Assembly (NCBI GenBank): GCA_039513195.1
Contig: JBCCRM010000022.1
Location: 1 to 64,000 of the forward strand
Reading direction: 5' to 3'
Origin: Thermohalobaculum sp039513195
GTDB lineage: Bacteria > Pseudomonadota > Alphaproteobacteria > Rhodobacterales > Rhodobacteraceae
Length of the DNA stretch: 64,000 nt
In this document: positions 49,200-57,338 of the stretch, piece by piece
How positions within the stretch are numbered: position 1 is the stretch's first letter
Layout: the number at the start of each line of letters is the position of its first letter
The notes under the pieces: model-generated
Database searches by the model: none
The model's input: only the letters and a program-made list of their open reading frames with translations
Told to the model about the DNA's origin: nothing
Made by a program: the position numbers and the translations under genes

Positions 49200-50378
49200 T
49201 CACCCGACCTTGCGCCCAGCCGACCAGACGCCCGTCACCACGGATACACCGTCGAGGTCGGCCACCGTCAGCAGGTCGGCGCGCTGCCCTATCGCGATCT
49301 CCCCCCGGTCCGCCAAGCCGACCGCCCGCGCCGGTGTCCTGGTCACCATTGCAACGGCCCCCGGCAAGTCGCCCAGCTCGACGCCGATCTGCATCGCTGC
49401 CATCAACAGCGATGAGGGCGCATAGTCCGATGACAGTATGTCCAGCAAACCCGCCTCGGCCAGCTCCATCGCCGCGACATTGCCGGAATGCGAGCCACCC
49501 CGCAGGATGTTCGGCGCCCCCATCATCACGGGGATTCCCGCCTCGCGACAGGCCCTGGCCGCCGCCAAAGTGGTTGGGAACTCGGCGAAATCGACGGCAA
49601 TCTCAACCGAGCGGGCAACATGCGCTTGTGTCGTGTCGTCATGGCTGGCCAGGACGGCGCCGAGCGCTTTGGCCCGGCTGACAACGCCCGCCTCATGGGC
49701 GGCACCGACCTCGGCGAATAGATGCTTGTTTGCGGTGATAAAGGCGTCCATCTCGGCATCGGAGAAGCCATGCTTGCCCTGATAATAATGCCGATACTTG
49801 ACCTCGTCGGCGAATTGGCGCTGGCCCGGCGTGTGGTCCATGATCGACACGATCCGCACCATCGCCTCGCCAGCGAACTCGTCCATCTCCTCCAGAACCG
49901 TGTTCGAGCAGAGCTCGGCCCGAAGATGCAAGAAGTGATCGGCACGCAAGACGCCGGTAGCCATGAGCCGCGCGATGTGATCGGCGGCGCCGCGCGCATA
50001 GCGCAAACTCTCATGCCCGGCCGAGCGCTGGGTGAGCGTGCCGACCCGGATCGCATCGAAGACCGTGGTGATCCCCGTGGATGCAACCTCACCGTCATGG
50101 GCGATCACTGCCGCGGCCCCGGGCCAAATCACGCCAGGGCGGGGACGCAGATGCTTTTCGAGATTGTCGGTGTGCAGCTCAACGAGCCCCGGCGTGAGCA
50201 ATGCGCCACCCAGGTCGACGGCCCCCGATACAGATCCGGTCCCAAGATCCATATCGACGATGCGCCCCTCAGCCACCACAAGCGAACCGGTCACCACCTC
50301 GCCGGCCAACACCATGCGGGCATTGGCGAAGATCTGCGTTGGCCCGGTCTCAAGCGCCGCGACCATTGCCTCTGACAT
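49200..50378 (-). CDS. phnM: alpha-D-ribose 1-methylphosphonate 5-triphosphate diphosphatase
   Basis: A 392-residue amidohydrolase of the C-P lyase pathway that removes pyrophosphate to give ribose 1-methylphosphonate 5-phosphate. Metal ligands: Glu/His in GLVELHTDNLEKH, then DFLHLRAELC, ASHDDTT and the conserved SSDYAPSSLL. The ATG at 50378 is preceded by GGGAGA. It is divergent from the DUF1045 gene by 110 bases. It is separated from the phnG-N operon by DUF1045 on the opposite strand, an unusual interruption of the phn gene order. Confidence 0.93.
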   Translation of the reverse strand: MSEAMVAALETGPTQIFANARMVLAGEVVTGSLVVAEGRIVDMDLGTGSVSGAVDLGGALLTPGLVELHTDNLEKHLRPRPGVIWPGAAAVIAHDGEVASTGITTVFDAIRVGTLTQRSAGHESLRYARGAADHIARLMATGVLRADHFLHLRAELCSNTVLEEMDEFAGEAMVRIVSIMDHTPGQRQFADEVKYRHYYQGKHGFSDAEMDAFITANKHLFAEVGAAHEAGVVSRAKALGAVLASHDDTTQAHVARSVEIAVDFAEFPTTLAAARACREAGIPVMMGAPNILRGGSHSGNVAAMELAEAGLLDILSSDYAPSSLLMAAMQIGVELGDLPGAVAMVTRTPARAVGLADRGEIAIGQRADLLTVADLDGVSVVTGVWSAGRKVG

Positions 50379-50488
50379 GCGTTTCTCCCTCAGGCCTGCC
50401 CTATCCCGCCGGGGCATCGCCTTCCCGCCGGGAATTTCGTAGTGTCCCGGCGAGCCGCCCCAGAGCCTTCCCCCAAAAGGACGCCGCA

Positions 50489-51199
50489 GTGACTGTGCCG
50501 ATCGACGGATACGCGCGATATGCCGTTTTTTGGGCGCCGCCGAAAGGGTCTGCCTTGGCCAAAATCGGCGCCGCCTGGCTCGGCTGGGATGCGGAGGCGC
50601 GCGCGGCGCCGCCACGGCAAAGGTTGGATCTGCCGGACGGCATCGCCGCGGAGACAATCACCGCCGCCCCACGCCGCTACGGTCTTCACGCGACCCTGAA
50701 ACCGCCGATCCGGCTCGCCGAAGGTCTGACGCCCGACGACCTCGACGGGGCCCTCGCGGACCTCGCCCGGACCCGCGCCGCCATCGACGCCCCGGGCCTC
50801 ACACTCGGCGACAGCCTCGGTTTCGTCTCGCTGCGCCCTGCCAAGGCATCTACCGCTCTGGATGCCCTGGCAGCGGCTTGCGTTACCACCCTGGACCACT
50901 TTCGTGCTCCTGCTCCAGCCGAGGAGACAGCCCGACGTCGCGCCGCCGGCCTGACCGAACGCCAGGAGCGGCACTTGACCGTCTGGGGCTATCCCTACGT
51001 GCTGGAGGAGTTCCGGTTCCATGTCACCCTATCCTCCAGATTGGCTCCGGACGCTGCCCAGGCTGTCGTCGCTGCCCTCACGCCGCATTTCGCCCCCTCC
51101 CTCGGACCGGGCCTGTCGGTGTCGGAGATCTGCCTCTTCGGCGATCCCGGAGACGGCGCCCCGGCGCATCTGCTCCGCCGCTATGCCCTGACCGGCTGA
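50489..51199 (+). CDS. DUF1045 phosphonate-cluster protein (2H phosphoesterase-like)
   Basis: A 236-residue DUF1045 protein, a family found in phosphonate operons and related to 2H phosphoesterases. RYAVFWAPPKGSALAKIGAAWLGWD is the usual start. Two H-x-T motifs are seen, HATLKPP and HVTLSSRL, expected to act on a cyclic phosphate intermediate. The start is GTG (50489) with AAGGA seven bases upstream. It is on the opposite strand from the rest of the cluster, and its 3' end overlaps phnN by 19 bases, convergently. Confidence 0.85.
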   Translation: MTVPIDGYARYAVFWAPPKGSALAKIGAAWLGWDAEARAAPPRQRLDLPDGIAAETITAAPRRYGLHATLKPPIRLAEGLTPDDLDGALADLARTRAAIDAPGLTLGDSLGFVSLRPAKASTALDALAAACVTTLDHFRAPAPAEETARRRAAGLTERQERHLTVWGYPYVLEEFRFHVTLSSRLAPDAAQAVVAALTPHFAPSLGPGLSVSEICLFGDPGDGAPAHLLRRYALTG

Positions 51200-51732
51200 A
51201 GTGCCCCGAGAAAACGCTGCGCAGCCATCTCCAACGGTCCACTGTTATCGATCACCGTAAGGTCCGGGCCTTCAGGCACCTGTAGACGCGCGCGGCGCAG
51301 GCGTTCGGCGATCTCCAACGCATCTTCCCGTCCGCGAGCAGCGAGCCGGGCGGCAAGCACATCGGGCTCGGCAACGATCATCAGCACGCGGATCCGGCGA
51401 AACCGCTGCCGCGCCTCTACCAGGATCGCGCGGGAGACATTCACGAGCACGTCGCGCCCCGCCGCGAGATCCTCGTGGATGGCAGCCGGAACGCCGTAGC
51501 AGAGGCCATGCGCATCCCAGTCGAGCGCGAAGGCGCCGGCCGCCCGCATCGCCGCGAACGCCTCCGGCAGAACCGCGTCGATAGTCTCACCGCCAGCGTC
51601 CGCCGCGCGGGTGACGACCCGTTTGGGGAAAACGATATCCGGCCGTGCCAGGCGTGCACGGTCGATCAAGGTGTCTTTTCCAACCCCGGATGGGCCCACC
51701 ACCAAGAACAGCGTGCCCGTTTGGCCGGTCAC
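51181..51732 (-). CDS. phnN: ribose 1,5-bisphosphate phosphokinase
   Basis: A 183-residue guanylate-kinase-like enzyme making PRPP from ribose 1,5-bisphosphate, the last step of C-P lyase carbon salvage. The Walker A is VVGPSGVGKDTL, followed by KRVVTRAADAGGE, the GMP-kinase-like loop. Its ATG overlaps the phnL stop by four bases, completing the minus-strand operon. Confidence 0.92.
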   Translation of the reverse strand: MTGQTGTLFLVVGPSGVGKDTLIDRARLARPDIVFPKRVVTRAADAGGETIDAVLPEAFAAMRAAGAFALDWDAHGLCYGVPAAIHEDLAAGRDVLVNVSRAILVEARQRFRRIRVLMIVAEPDVLAARLAARGREDALEIAERLRRARLQVPEGPDLTVIDNSGPLEMAAQRFLGALQPVRA

Positions 51733-52430
51733 CGCGGCACCTCGACCGGCGCAAAGGCACTGACCTCGACCTCGCGGTCGGCGACCCGCAACCGCGCCGC
51801 CTGGTCGTGGAAGATCCCGACGATGGCGGTGCGCCGCGTCTTCGCTTCGTCGATCAGGGTCAGGACGGTTTCACGGTTTTCGGCGTCCAGGCTGGCCGTT
51901 GGCTCGTCGAGCAACAGCGCCGGATAGTCATGGGCAAAGCCACGGGCAATGTTCACCCGCTGCTGTTCTCCGCCGGAAAAGGTAAGGGGGCTGAGCCGCC
52001 ATAGCCTTTCCGGGATCCGGAGGCGGCTCAGCAGCACCCTCGCGCGCTCTTCGGCCGCGGCCCGGTCCCGCCCGAGCGCGAGCAAAGGCTCGGCCACCAC
52101 CTCCAGCGTCGAAACCCGCGGGAGGACGCGCAGGAACTGCGACACATAGCCCAGCACATCGCGGCGCAGGGCGAGGATTTGGCGGGGATCGGCCTGGACG
52201 ATATCGACCCCGGCGATCCGGATCGCGCCGGCACCGGCAAGATAGTTGCCATAGATCATGCGCATGAGGGTCGACTTGCCGGCGCCGGACGCGCCCGTCA
52301 GCGCCACGCATTCGCCGGGCGCCACGCTCAGGTCGGCGCTGGCGATCACCGGGATGTCGACGCCGCCCTGGTTATGGAGCGTAAAATGCTTGGCCGCGCC
52401 CTCGACCTCGATCATCGGAGATGCCGTCAT
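51729..52430 (-). CDS. phnL: C-P lyase ABC-type ATPase PhnL
   Basis: A 233-residue ABC ATPase associated with the C-P lyase complex rather than transport. Walker A GASGAGKST, signature FSGGEQQR, Walker B LLLDEPTASLD; the region FTLHNQGGVDIPVI is typical of PhnL. It follows phnK by 14 bases and overlaps phnN by four. Confidence 0.93.
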   Translation of the reverse strand: MTASPMIEVEGAAKHFTLHNQGGVDIPVIASADLSVAPGECVALTGASGAGKSTLMRMIYGNYLAGAGAIRIAGVDIVQADPRQILALRRDVLGYVSQFLRVLPRVSTLEVVAEPLLALGRDRAAAEERARVLLSRLRIPERLWRLSPLTFSGGEQQRVNIARGFAHDYPALLLDEPTASLDAENRETVLTLIDEAKTRRTAIVGIFHDQAARLRVADREVEVSAFAPVEVPR

Positions 52431-52444
52431 ACCTGACCCCTCCC

Positions 52445-53290
52445 TCAGACCTGCAGGACCGAACTGACCAAGAGCTGCGTATAGGCATGCTGCGGATCGT
52501 CGAGCACCTGGTCAGTGAGCCCGGCCTCGATCACATGACCGTCCTTCATCACCAACAAACGGTCGGCGAGCAGGCGCACCACTGCCAGATCATGGGTGAC
52601 AATGATCGCCGAGATGCCCAGATCGCGGACGAGCCGCCGGATCAGGTCGAGGAGCCGCGCCTGCACGCTGACATCGAGACCGCCGGTCGGCTCGTCCATA
52701 AACACCAGCCGCGGACTCGTCACCAGGTTGCGGGCAATCTGCAAGCGCTGCTGCATGCCGCCTGAGAAGGCAGCCGGGCGGTCGTCGATCCGGTCGGCAG
52801 GGATCTCCACCTCGCGGAGCCAATCCAGTGCCGCCCCCCGGATCTTGCCGTAATGGCGTATTCCAGTGGCCATCAACCGCTCGCCGATATTCGCGCCGGC
52901 GGAGACGGTCATGCGCAGCCCGTCGCGCGGGTTCTGATGAACGAAGGCCCATTCGGTGCGCATCAGGCGGCGCCGGCAAGGCTCTGCGAGTAACACCGTA
53001 TCGACCAGTCCGCCCGCCCGCGGCTCGTAGAGGATGCGGCCGCAGTCTGGCGCCAAATGCCCGCCCAGGCAACGCAGCAGCGTAGTCTTGCCGGAGCCGG
53101 ACTCGCCCACAACGCCCAGGACCTCGCCGGGCCAAAGCGAAAGCTGGACATCCCTACAGCCGATCCGTTCGCCATAGAACCTCGATAGCCCATCGACGGT
53201 CAGCAGGGGCTGCTCTGCGGAGACGCCCGCCTTCCGAAACCCTCCCCCACCATGGGGGGAGGGCTTTTCCAAGGCGAGATCGGCAGTCAT
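52445..53290 (-). CDS. phnK: C-P lyase ABC-type ATPase PhnK, with a repeat-derived N-terminal insert
   Basis: A 281-residue PhnK, which binds the PhnGHIJ core. Walker A GESGSGKTT, signature FSGGMQQR and Walker B FMDEPTGGLD; the sequence CRRRLMRTEWAFVHQNPRDGLRM is a clear PhnK marker. The ATG at 53290 has GAGG seven bases upstream and overlaps the DUF4406 stop by four bases. Residues about 9-22 (KPSPHGGGGFRKAG) are encoded by a REP-like palindrome (53240-53263). This makes the N-terminus about 25 residues longer than usual and looks like a repeat inserted in frame. Confidence 0.92.
   Translation of the reverse strand: MTADLALEKPSPHGGGGFRKAGVSAEQPLLTVDGLSRFYGERIGCRDVQLSLWPGEVLGVVGESGSGKTTLLRCLGGHLAPDCGRILYEPRAGGLVDTVLLAEPCRRRLMRTEWAFVHQNPRDGLRMTVSAGANIGERLMATGIRHYGKIRGAALDWLREVEIPADRIDDRPAAFSGGMQQRLQIARNLVTSPRLVFMDEPTGGLDVSVQARLLDLIRRLVRDLGISAIIVTHDLAVVRLLADRLLVMKDGHVIEAGLTDQVLDDPQHAYTQLLVSSVLQV
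53240..53263. repeat. REP-like palindrome inside phnK
   Basis: CCCTCCCCC (53240-53248) pairs with GGGGGAGGG (53255-53263) around a six-base loop. This resembles the abundant CCTCCCC...GGGGAGG intergenic palindromes of alphaproteobacteria. Here it lies in the phnK reading frame near the start. Confidence 0.6.
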
Positions 53291-53640
53291 ATCGGTGCCT
53301 CGCCGCTTGCCGGAACCTCGGAAAGCGCCCAGTAGACCGGCAGACCCCGGCGCCGGAAACTCTCGGCCTCACGGTCGGCACCGTCCGACGGGCCGCCGAT
53401 CCGCAGGCACCCATCGCAGCGCTCTGCAAGTGCGAGCGACATGGGCATCATGATCTCTTCAAAGCGGTCATCGCCGGCAGCCTCGATGATCGGCAACGCC
53501 AAATTGACGCCGATCACGGGCACATGACCCCGCTCGAAGAGCAGGAGCGCCGCTTCGTTCATCGCATGTAGGTTTGCGCGGCGCGTTATCTCATCTGCGC
53601 CGCAAGAGGTATAAGGACCGGCGACCATGATCCAACTCAT
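53287..53640 (-). CDS. DUF4406-family protein within the phn operon
   Basis: A 117-residue small protein: WIMVAGPYTS...RRANLHAMNEAALLLFERGHVPVIGVNLALPII, then RCDGCLRIGGPSDGADREAESFRRRGLPVYW. This fits DUF4406, related to nucleoside 2-deoxyribosyltransferases, which act on N-glycosidic bonds. Its stop overlaps the phnK start (ATGA), so it is translated with the C-P lyase genes. The substrate is unknown. A nucleotide-linked phosphonate intermediate is conceivable, since PhnI cleaves the base from ATP. An ATG at 53628 (MVAGPYT) is an alternative start. Confidence 0.75.
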   Translation of the reverse strand: MSWIMVAGPYTSCGADEITRRANLHAMNEAALLLFERGHVPVIGVNLALPIIEAAGDDRFEEIMMPMSLALAERCDGCLRIGGPSDGADREAESFRRRGLPVYWALSEVPASGEAPI

Positions 53641-53883
53641 CGGCCGGTTTCCCGATCAGGTGGGCTCATCTATGCGCCTCCAAAAACGGAAGAATTGCGT
53701 TGCGGGATGCATCTTGCGCGTCCCCATGGAGCGGGTGGCGAGGACAAGCGACGCTATACCGCCGAGTGAATGTCGCACCAATGCCAAGCGCAGTCGGCAG
53801 GCCGGGGCAGCAGTGGCCACCGATGGCGACGCCGTCCCCTTTGCGCCCTGCCCGGTCTTCACGATGGATCCAAACCGTCGGTG
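53641..53883. other. non-coding gap in the phn operon between phnJ and the DUF4406 gene
   Basis: A 243-base gap within an otherwise tight operon. Short open frames on both strands lack conserved features. No promoter or terminator is obvious. The gap may hold remnants of a lost gene. Confidence 0.4.
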
Positions 53884-54762
53884 TCATAGGCCAGCATCCT
53901 CGTAGGGCGGGCTCATGGCGCCGCGATGGCCCGCTGCCCGGCGCGCAGCGCAATGGCAAGTGTCGGAACAGACGAACATGCGCCCGCCCCGGTCGTCGAT
54001 GATCACCTCATCCAGATAGCTGTCAGTCGCTCCGCAGAGCGCGCAGTTCTGATCCACCCCGCCCGGGTCGAAGGGGTGATCCTCGAAATCCAGGCTCACC
54101 ACCTGGGTGTGCGGCGGCAGGGCGTAGATCCTCTGTTCCCGCCCGGCACCGAAGAGCTGCAGCGCCTCGCAATCGTCAAGCTTCGGGTTGTCGAATTTCG
54201 GGATCGGCGAGGGATCCATGACGTAGCGCTGCTCCACCTTCACCGGATAGGCATAGGTGGTGGCGATATGGCCGTGCTGCGCGATGTCCTCGTAGAGCTT
54301 CACATGCATCACGCCGTATTCCTCCAGCGCGTGCATCTTCCGGGTCTCCGTCTCGCGTGGCTCTAGGAAGCGCAGCGGCTCCGGGATCGGGACCTGATAG
54401 ACGAGGATCTGGTCCTCGGTCAGCGGCGCCTCTGGGATGCGGTGGCGGCTCTGGATGATCGTCGCCTCGGCCGTCTCCTCGGTAGTCGCAACGGCTGCGG
54501 TCCGTTCGAAGAATTTGCGGATCGAGACGGCATTGGTGGTGTCGTCGGCGCCCTGATCGATGACCTTAAGCACATCCTCCGGCGTCAGGCAGGCGGCGGT
54601 GACTTGTACACCCCCAGTGCCCCAGCCATAGGGCATGGGCATCTCGCGCGAGGCGAAGGGCACCTGATAGCCCGGTACGGCCACGGCCTTAAGGATCGCC
54701 CGGCGGATCATCGCTTTGGTCTGCTCGTCGAGATATGCGAAATTGTAGTCCATCGTATTCAT
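53884..54762 (-). CDS. phnJ: carbon-phosphorus lyase PhnJ (radical-SAM-type catalytic subunit)
   Basis: A 292-residue PhnJ, which cleaves the C-P bond using SAM and a 4Fe-4S cluster. YNFAYLDEQTK and RRAILKAVAVPGYQVPFASREMPMPYGWGTGG are diagnostic. The cysteines match the E. coli cluster and thiyl positions: CALC (241/244), VCSDTC (266) and HC (272 equivalent), with one extra cysteine between the last two. The start is uncertain: ATG 54762 (MNTMDYNF) is the family-like choice, with GTG 54780 and ATG 54753 as alternatives, none with a good ribosome-binding site. Confidence 0.93.
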   Translation of the reverse strand: MNTMDYNFAYLDEQTKAMIRRAILKAVAVPGYQVPFASREMPMPYGWGTGGVQVTAACLTPEDVLKVIDQGADDTTNAVSIRKFFERTAAVATTEETAEATIIQSRHRIPEAPLTEDQILVYQVPIPEPLRFLEPRETETRKMHALEEYGVMHVKLYEDIAQHGHIATTYAYPVKVEQRYVMDPSPIPKFDNPKLDDCEALQLFGAGREQRIYALPPHTQVVSLDFEDHPFDPGGVDQNCALCGATDSYLDEVIIDDRGGRMFVCSDTCHCAARRAAGHRGAMSPPYEDAGL

Positions 54763-54776
54763 CAGGTTGTAGAAAC

Positions 54777-54959
54777 TCACTGGCGTGGCTGATGCGGTGA
54801 CCCTGGCAATAGGGCTTCCGATGCTATTCGGTCTGGTCGGTTCAGGTTGAGCGGTCGATCCGCCGCGATGCCAAGGTGAGACGCCAAGACACTTCCGGAT
54901 CTGACGGCATCCGGGGCGTGCATTAGGACTCTGAATCGCGCGGAGACACTGCAGCTCAT
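54777..54959 (-). CDS. possible 60-codon ORF bridging phnI and phnJ
   Basis: An open frame whose ATG overlaps the phnI stop (ATGA) and whose TGA overlaps the GTG at 54780 upstream of phnJ (GTGA). The 60-residue product (MSCSVSARFRVL...) has no recognised motif and low predicted structure. The double overlap is what a coupled gene would look like. However, GC-rich DNA produces such frames by chance, and no family supports it. It could also be the translated remnant of a lost or inserted segment. Confidence 0.25.
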   Translation of the reverse strand: MSCSVSARFRVLMHAPDAVRSGSVLASHLGIAADRPLNLNRPDRIASEALLPGSPHQPRQ

Positions 54960-56041
54960 TCCGCGGCCTCCCGGCTTGCCATTAGCGCCTCTCGCCGTAG
55001 TTTGCGGAGCAGCTCCAACTCCGACTGAAAATCTACATAGTGGGGCAGCTTGATGTGCTCCAAAAAGCCGCTGGCCTGGATATTGTCGACATGGGCGACG
55101 ACGAACTCTTCATCCTGCGCCGGTGCGCCGGTGAAGTCCTCACCCAACTCCTCCCAGCGGAGCGCGCGGTCGACCAGCGACATGGCCAGAGCCTTCCGTT
55201 CGCCTTGCCCGAAGACCAGGCCATAGCCGCGGGTGAATTGCGGCGGCTCGGTCTTCGAGCCCTTGAATTGGTTCACCGTCTCGCATTCCGTGAGTTCGAT
55301 CTCGGCGAAAGTGATAGAGAAGCCGAGTTCGGGGATCTCGACCTCCACCGCCACCATGCCGACGCGCAACTCGCCGACAAAGGCGTGGGTGCGGCCGTAG
55401 CCACGCTGCGTGGAATAGGCGAGGCCGAGCAGGAACCCCTCGTCGCCGCGAGCCATCGCCTGCAGGCGCAGCGCCCGTTCGCAGGGGAACTCCAGCGGCT
55501 CCCGCGTCAGGTCTGGCGGTTCGGCGCCAGTGTGGCGTTCTTCCTGGATCAACCCCTCTTCATTGAGGAAACCCACCACATGGGGCGCTGTCCGGTCGCC
55601 GCAGTCGGCCGTAGGGGCGTGCGGCACCTCCCCATCGGCGGCCAGCGCAAAGTCGAGAAGCCGGTGCGTATAGTCATAGGTCGGGCCGAGAATCTGGCCG
55701 CCGGGCACGTCCTTGAACACCGCCGAGATCCGGCGGTTCGGCGCCATCTCCGCCGTCTCGACTGGCGTGGTAGCGCCGAAACGGGGCAGCGTCGTGCGAT
55801 AGGCGCGGATCAGAAAGACCGCCTCGATCAGATCTCCGCTCGCCTGTTTGATCGCCAGCGCCGCCAGGTCGGGATCGTAGAGCGAGCCCTCCGCCATCAC
55901 GCGGGCGACGGCGAGCCGCATCTGCTCGCGGATCTGCGCGAGCGACAGCTCCGGCACCGCAGGATCGCCGCGCCGCGCCTCCGCCAGCCAGGCATGCGCG
56001 TTTTCAATTGCGCGCTCGCCTCCCTTCACCGCGACATACAT
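54956..56041 (-). CDS. phnI: C-P lyase core subunit PhnI
   Basis: A 361-residue PhnI, the nucleosidase subunit that couples methylphosphonate to ribose triphosphate. Family signatures: MYVAVKGGERAIENAHAWLAEARRGD at the start, IREQMRLAVARVMAEGSLYDPDLAALAIKQASGD, RISAVFKDVPGGQILGPTYDYTHRLLDFAL, and SGFLEHIKLPHYVDFQSELELLR at the end. Length is normal. It follows phnH by five bases. Confidence 0.95.
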   Translation of the reverse strand: MYVAVKGGERAIENAHAWLAEARRGDPAVPELSLAQIREQMRLAVARVMAEGSLYDPDLAALAIKQASGDLIEAVFLIRAYRTTLPRFGATTPVETAEMAPNRRISAVFKDVPGGQILGPTYDYTHRLLDFALAADGEVPHAPTADCGDRTAPHVVGFLNEEGLIQEERHTGAEPPDLTREPLEFPCERALRLQAMARGDEGFLLGLAYSTQRGYGRTHAFVGELRVGMVAVEVEIPELGFSITFAEIELTECETVNQFKGSKTEPPQFTRGYGLVFGQGERKALAMSLVDRALRWEELGEDFTGAPAQDEEFVVAHVDNIQASGFLEHIKLPHYVDFQSELELLRKLRREALMASREAAE

Positions 56042-56046
56042 CGGCG

Positions 56047-56631
56047 TCAGCCTCCAATCCGGATCGACCGCGGCAGCCCCGCCAGGCGGGACCCTGCGGT
56101 GAAGAAGAAATCGAGCCCGAGCGGAGATTTTCGGGCATTGGCTTGGAGCATCGGCACCGCGTCGGCCGGCAGCAGCGGCGACCAGGACTGCGCTTCCCGG
56201 ATGCCGGGGCCGCTCAATGTCAGTGTCGCGCCGCCATCCAAGCCAGCCGTCTCTACAATCAACGTGGTTGAGCGGTCCGGGAATTGTGGCTCGCCCTGCG
56301 GCCAAGCCTCGATTGGCAGCAACTCCTCCCATCGCCCAAGGGCGAATTCCGCCTCCGCCCGGCCGACGGTTTGAGGAGCGTTTGTATGAAAGAGCAGCCA
56401 CGCCGCCGAATCGGTTCCGCGCAGTCTCTCCGGTAGCCAGAGGGGCGTCGTCGCATCGGCGAGCGTGAGGAGCAATGCTGCCGCAGCCGCCTCGAGGGGG
56501 TGCGGTGGCGCTACAGGGTCGATCGATTCGATCCGGCCTGGCCGCGACAGTGCCCTGAGCATGGCGCGGAAGGAGGCGGCCGCCTGCCTTGGCCGGTCAT
56601 CGAACGCACCGGAAAGGTCGGGCGGTGCCAT
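56047..56631 (-). CDS. phnH: C-P lyase core subunit PhnH
   Basis: A 194-residue PhnH. FDDRPRQAAASFRAMLRALSRPGRI is the typical N-terminus and HTNAPQTVGRAEAEFALGRW is conserved. PhnH forms part of the PhnGHIJ heterotetramer. Its ATG overlaps the phnG stop by one base (TGATG pattern), indicating coupling. Confidence 0.9.
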   Translation of the reverse strand: MAPPDLSGAFDDRPRQAAASFRAMLRALSRPGRIESIDPVAPPHPLEAAAAALLLTLADATTPLWLPERLRGTDSAAWLLFHTNAPQTVGRAEAEFALGRWEELLPIEAWPQGEPQFPDRSTTLIVETAGLDGGATLTLSGPGIREAQSWSPLLPADAVPMLQANARKSPLGLDFFFTAGSRLAGLPRSIRIGG

Positions 56632-57086
56632 CAGCTATCCCCCCGCGCAAGCGTGAAGAACTCGACCTTCGTTGCCGCGGCCTTCGCCGACCGGTCACGC
56701 GCGGCTTGCTCCGCAGCATCCGCCAGCGGCTCGATGACTTGACGAAACATGGCTTCTGCCTCAGCTTCCTCCTGTAGCAACGCGTCGCAAAGCGCTGCTA
56801 TCTTCGCTTTTTCACGGCTCCGGCCCGATACGATGGCATGGCCAGTGGTGCCGCCCTCCAACTGAAGTGCACAGCGGGTAACGGTCATTTCGCCGAGATT
56901 GAAGGCGTCGCCCGTTCCTCCGGTCCGACCGCGCACCATGACCGTGCCGATCTCCGGCGTGCGGATCCAATTGAACTTAGGGTCGCGGCCCGTCGCCCGC
57001 CAGACAGCGACCAGAACAGGCTCCGGCGCCCGCGCGAGAACACTCATCCAGCGTTGCCGGGGCGCGGTCTGGTCCGGCTCGTTCAT
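56631..57086 (-). CDS. phnG: C-P lyase core subunit PhnG
   Basis: A 151-residue PhnG, first gene of the minus-strand phn operon. RQRWMSVLARAPEP is the usual N-terminus; IRTPEIGTVMVRGRTGGTGDAFNLGEMTVTRCALQL and GRSREKAKIAALCDALLQ are characteristic. ATG 57086 was chosen from family length, with AAGGG upstream. It is divergent from phnF, whose product is expected to repress it from the 57087-57338 intergenic region. Confidence 0.92.
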   Translation of the reverse strand: MNEPDQTAPRQRWMSVLARAPEPVLVAVWRATGRDPKFNWIRTPEIGTVMVRGRTGGTGDAFNLGEMTVTRCALQLEGGTTGHAIVSGRSREKAKIAALCDALLQEEAEAEAMFRQVIEPLADAAEQAARDRSAKAAATKVEFFTLARGDS

Positions 57087-57200
57087 CGCGCGCGCCCTTG
57101 CGTCCCACCGCCCCCCGGCGCAGCCTCTCGGCAGACACTTGCCTGCCGTGAAGCAGCCAAAACGCAAGGGTGATTTCCCGAAACTGGACCATCGCTATAT

Positions 57201-57264
57201 TTGTCGGATATACAACGAAGCATGCTATCTATCCGTTGACGAGATATCTAGACCACTATACAAC
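57201..57264. promoter_or_regulatory. candidate PhnF (GntR/HutC-type) operator half sites
   Basis: TTGTCGGATATACAA (57201-57215) and, further on, CTATACAAC (57256-57264) carry the half site ATACAA of the HutC/FarR-type consensus TTGTATATACAA. They lie between the divergent phnG and phnF genes, the place expected for PhnF autoregulation. The match is seen; binding is inferred. No Pho box was evident. Confidence 0.35.
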
Positions 57265-57338
57265 CACGCCAGTTTGTAACATTCTTGCCGATGAGGCGCA
57301 ATCGCCTGAACGGTCAACAGGAAGAAGTTTTCGTGACG

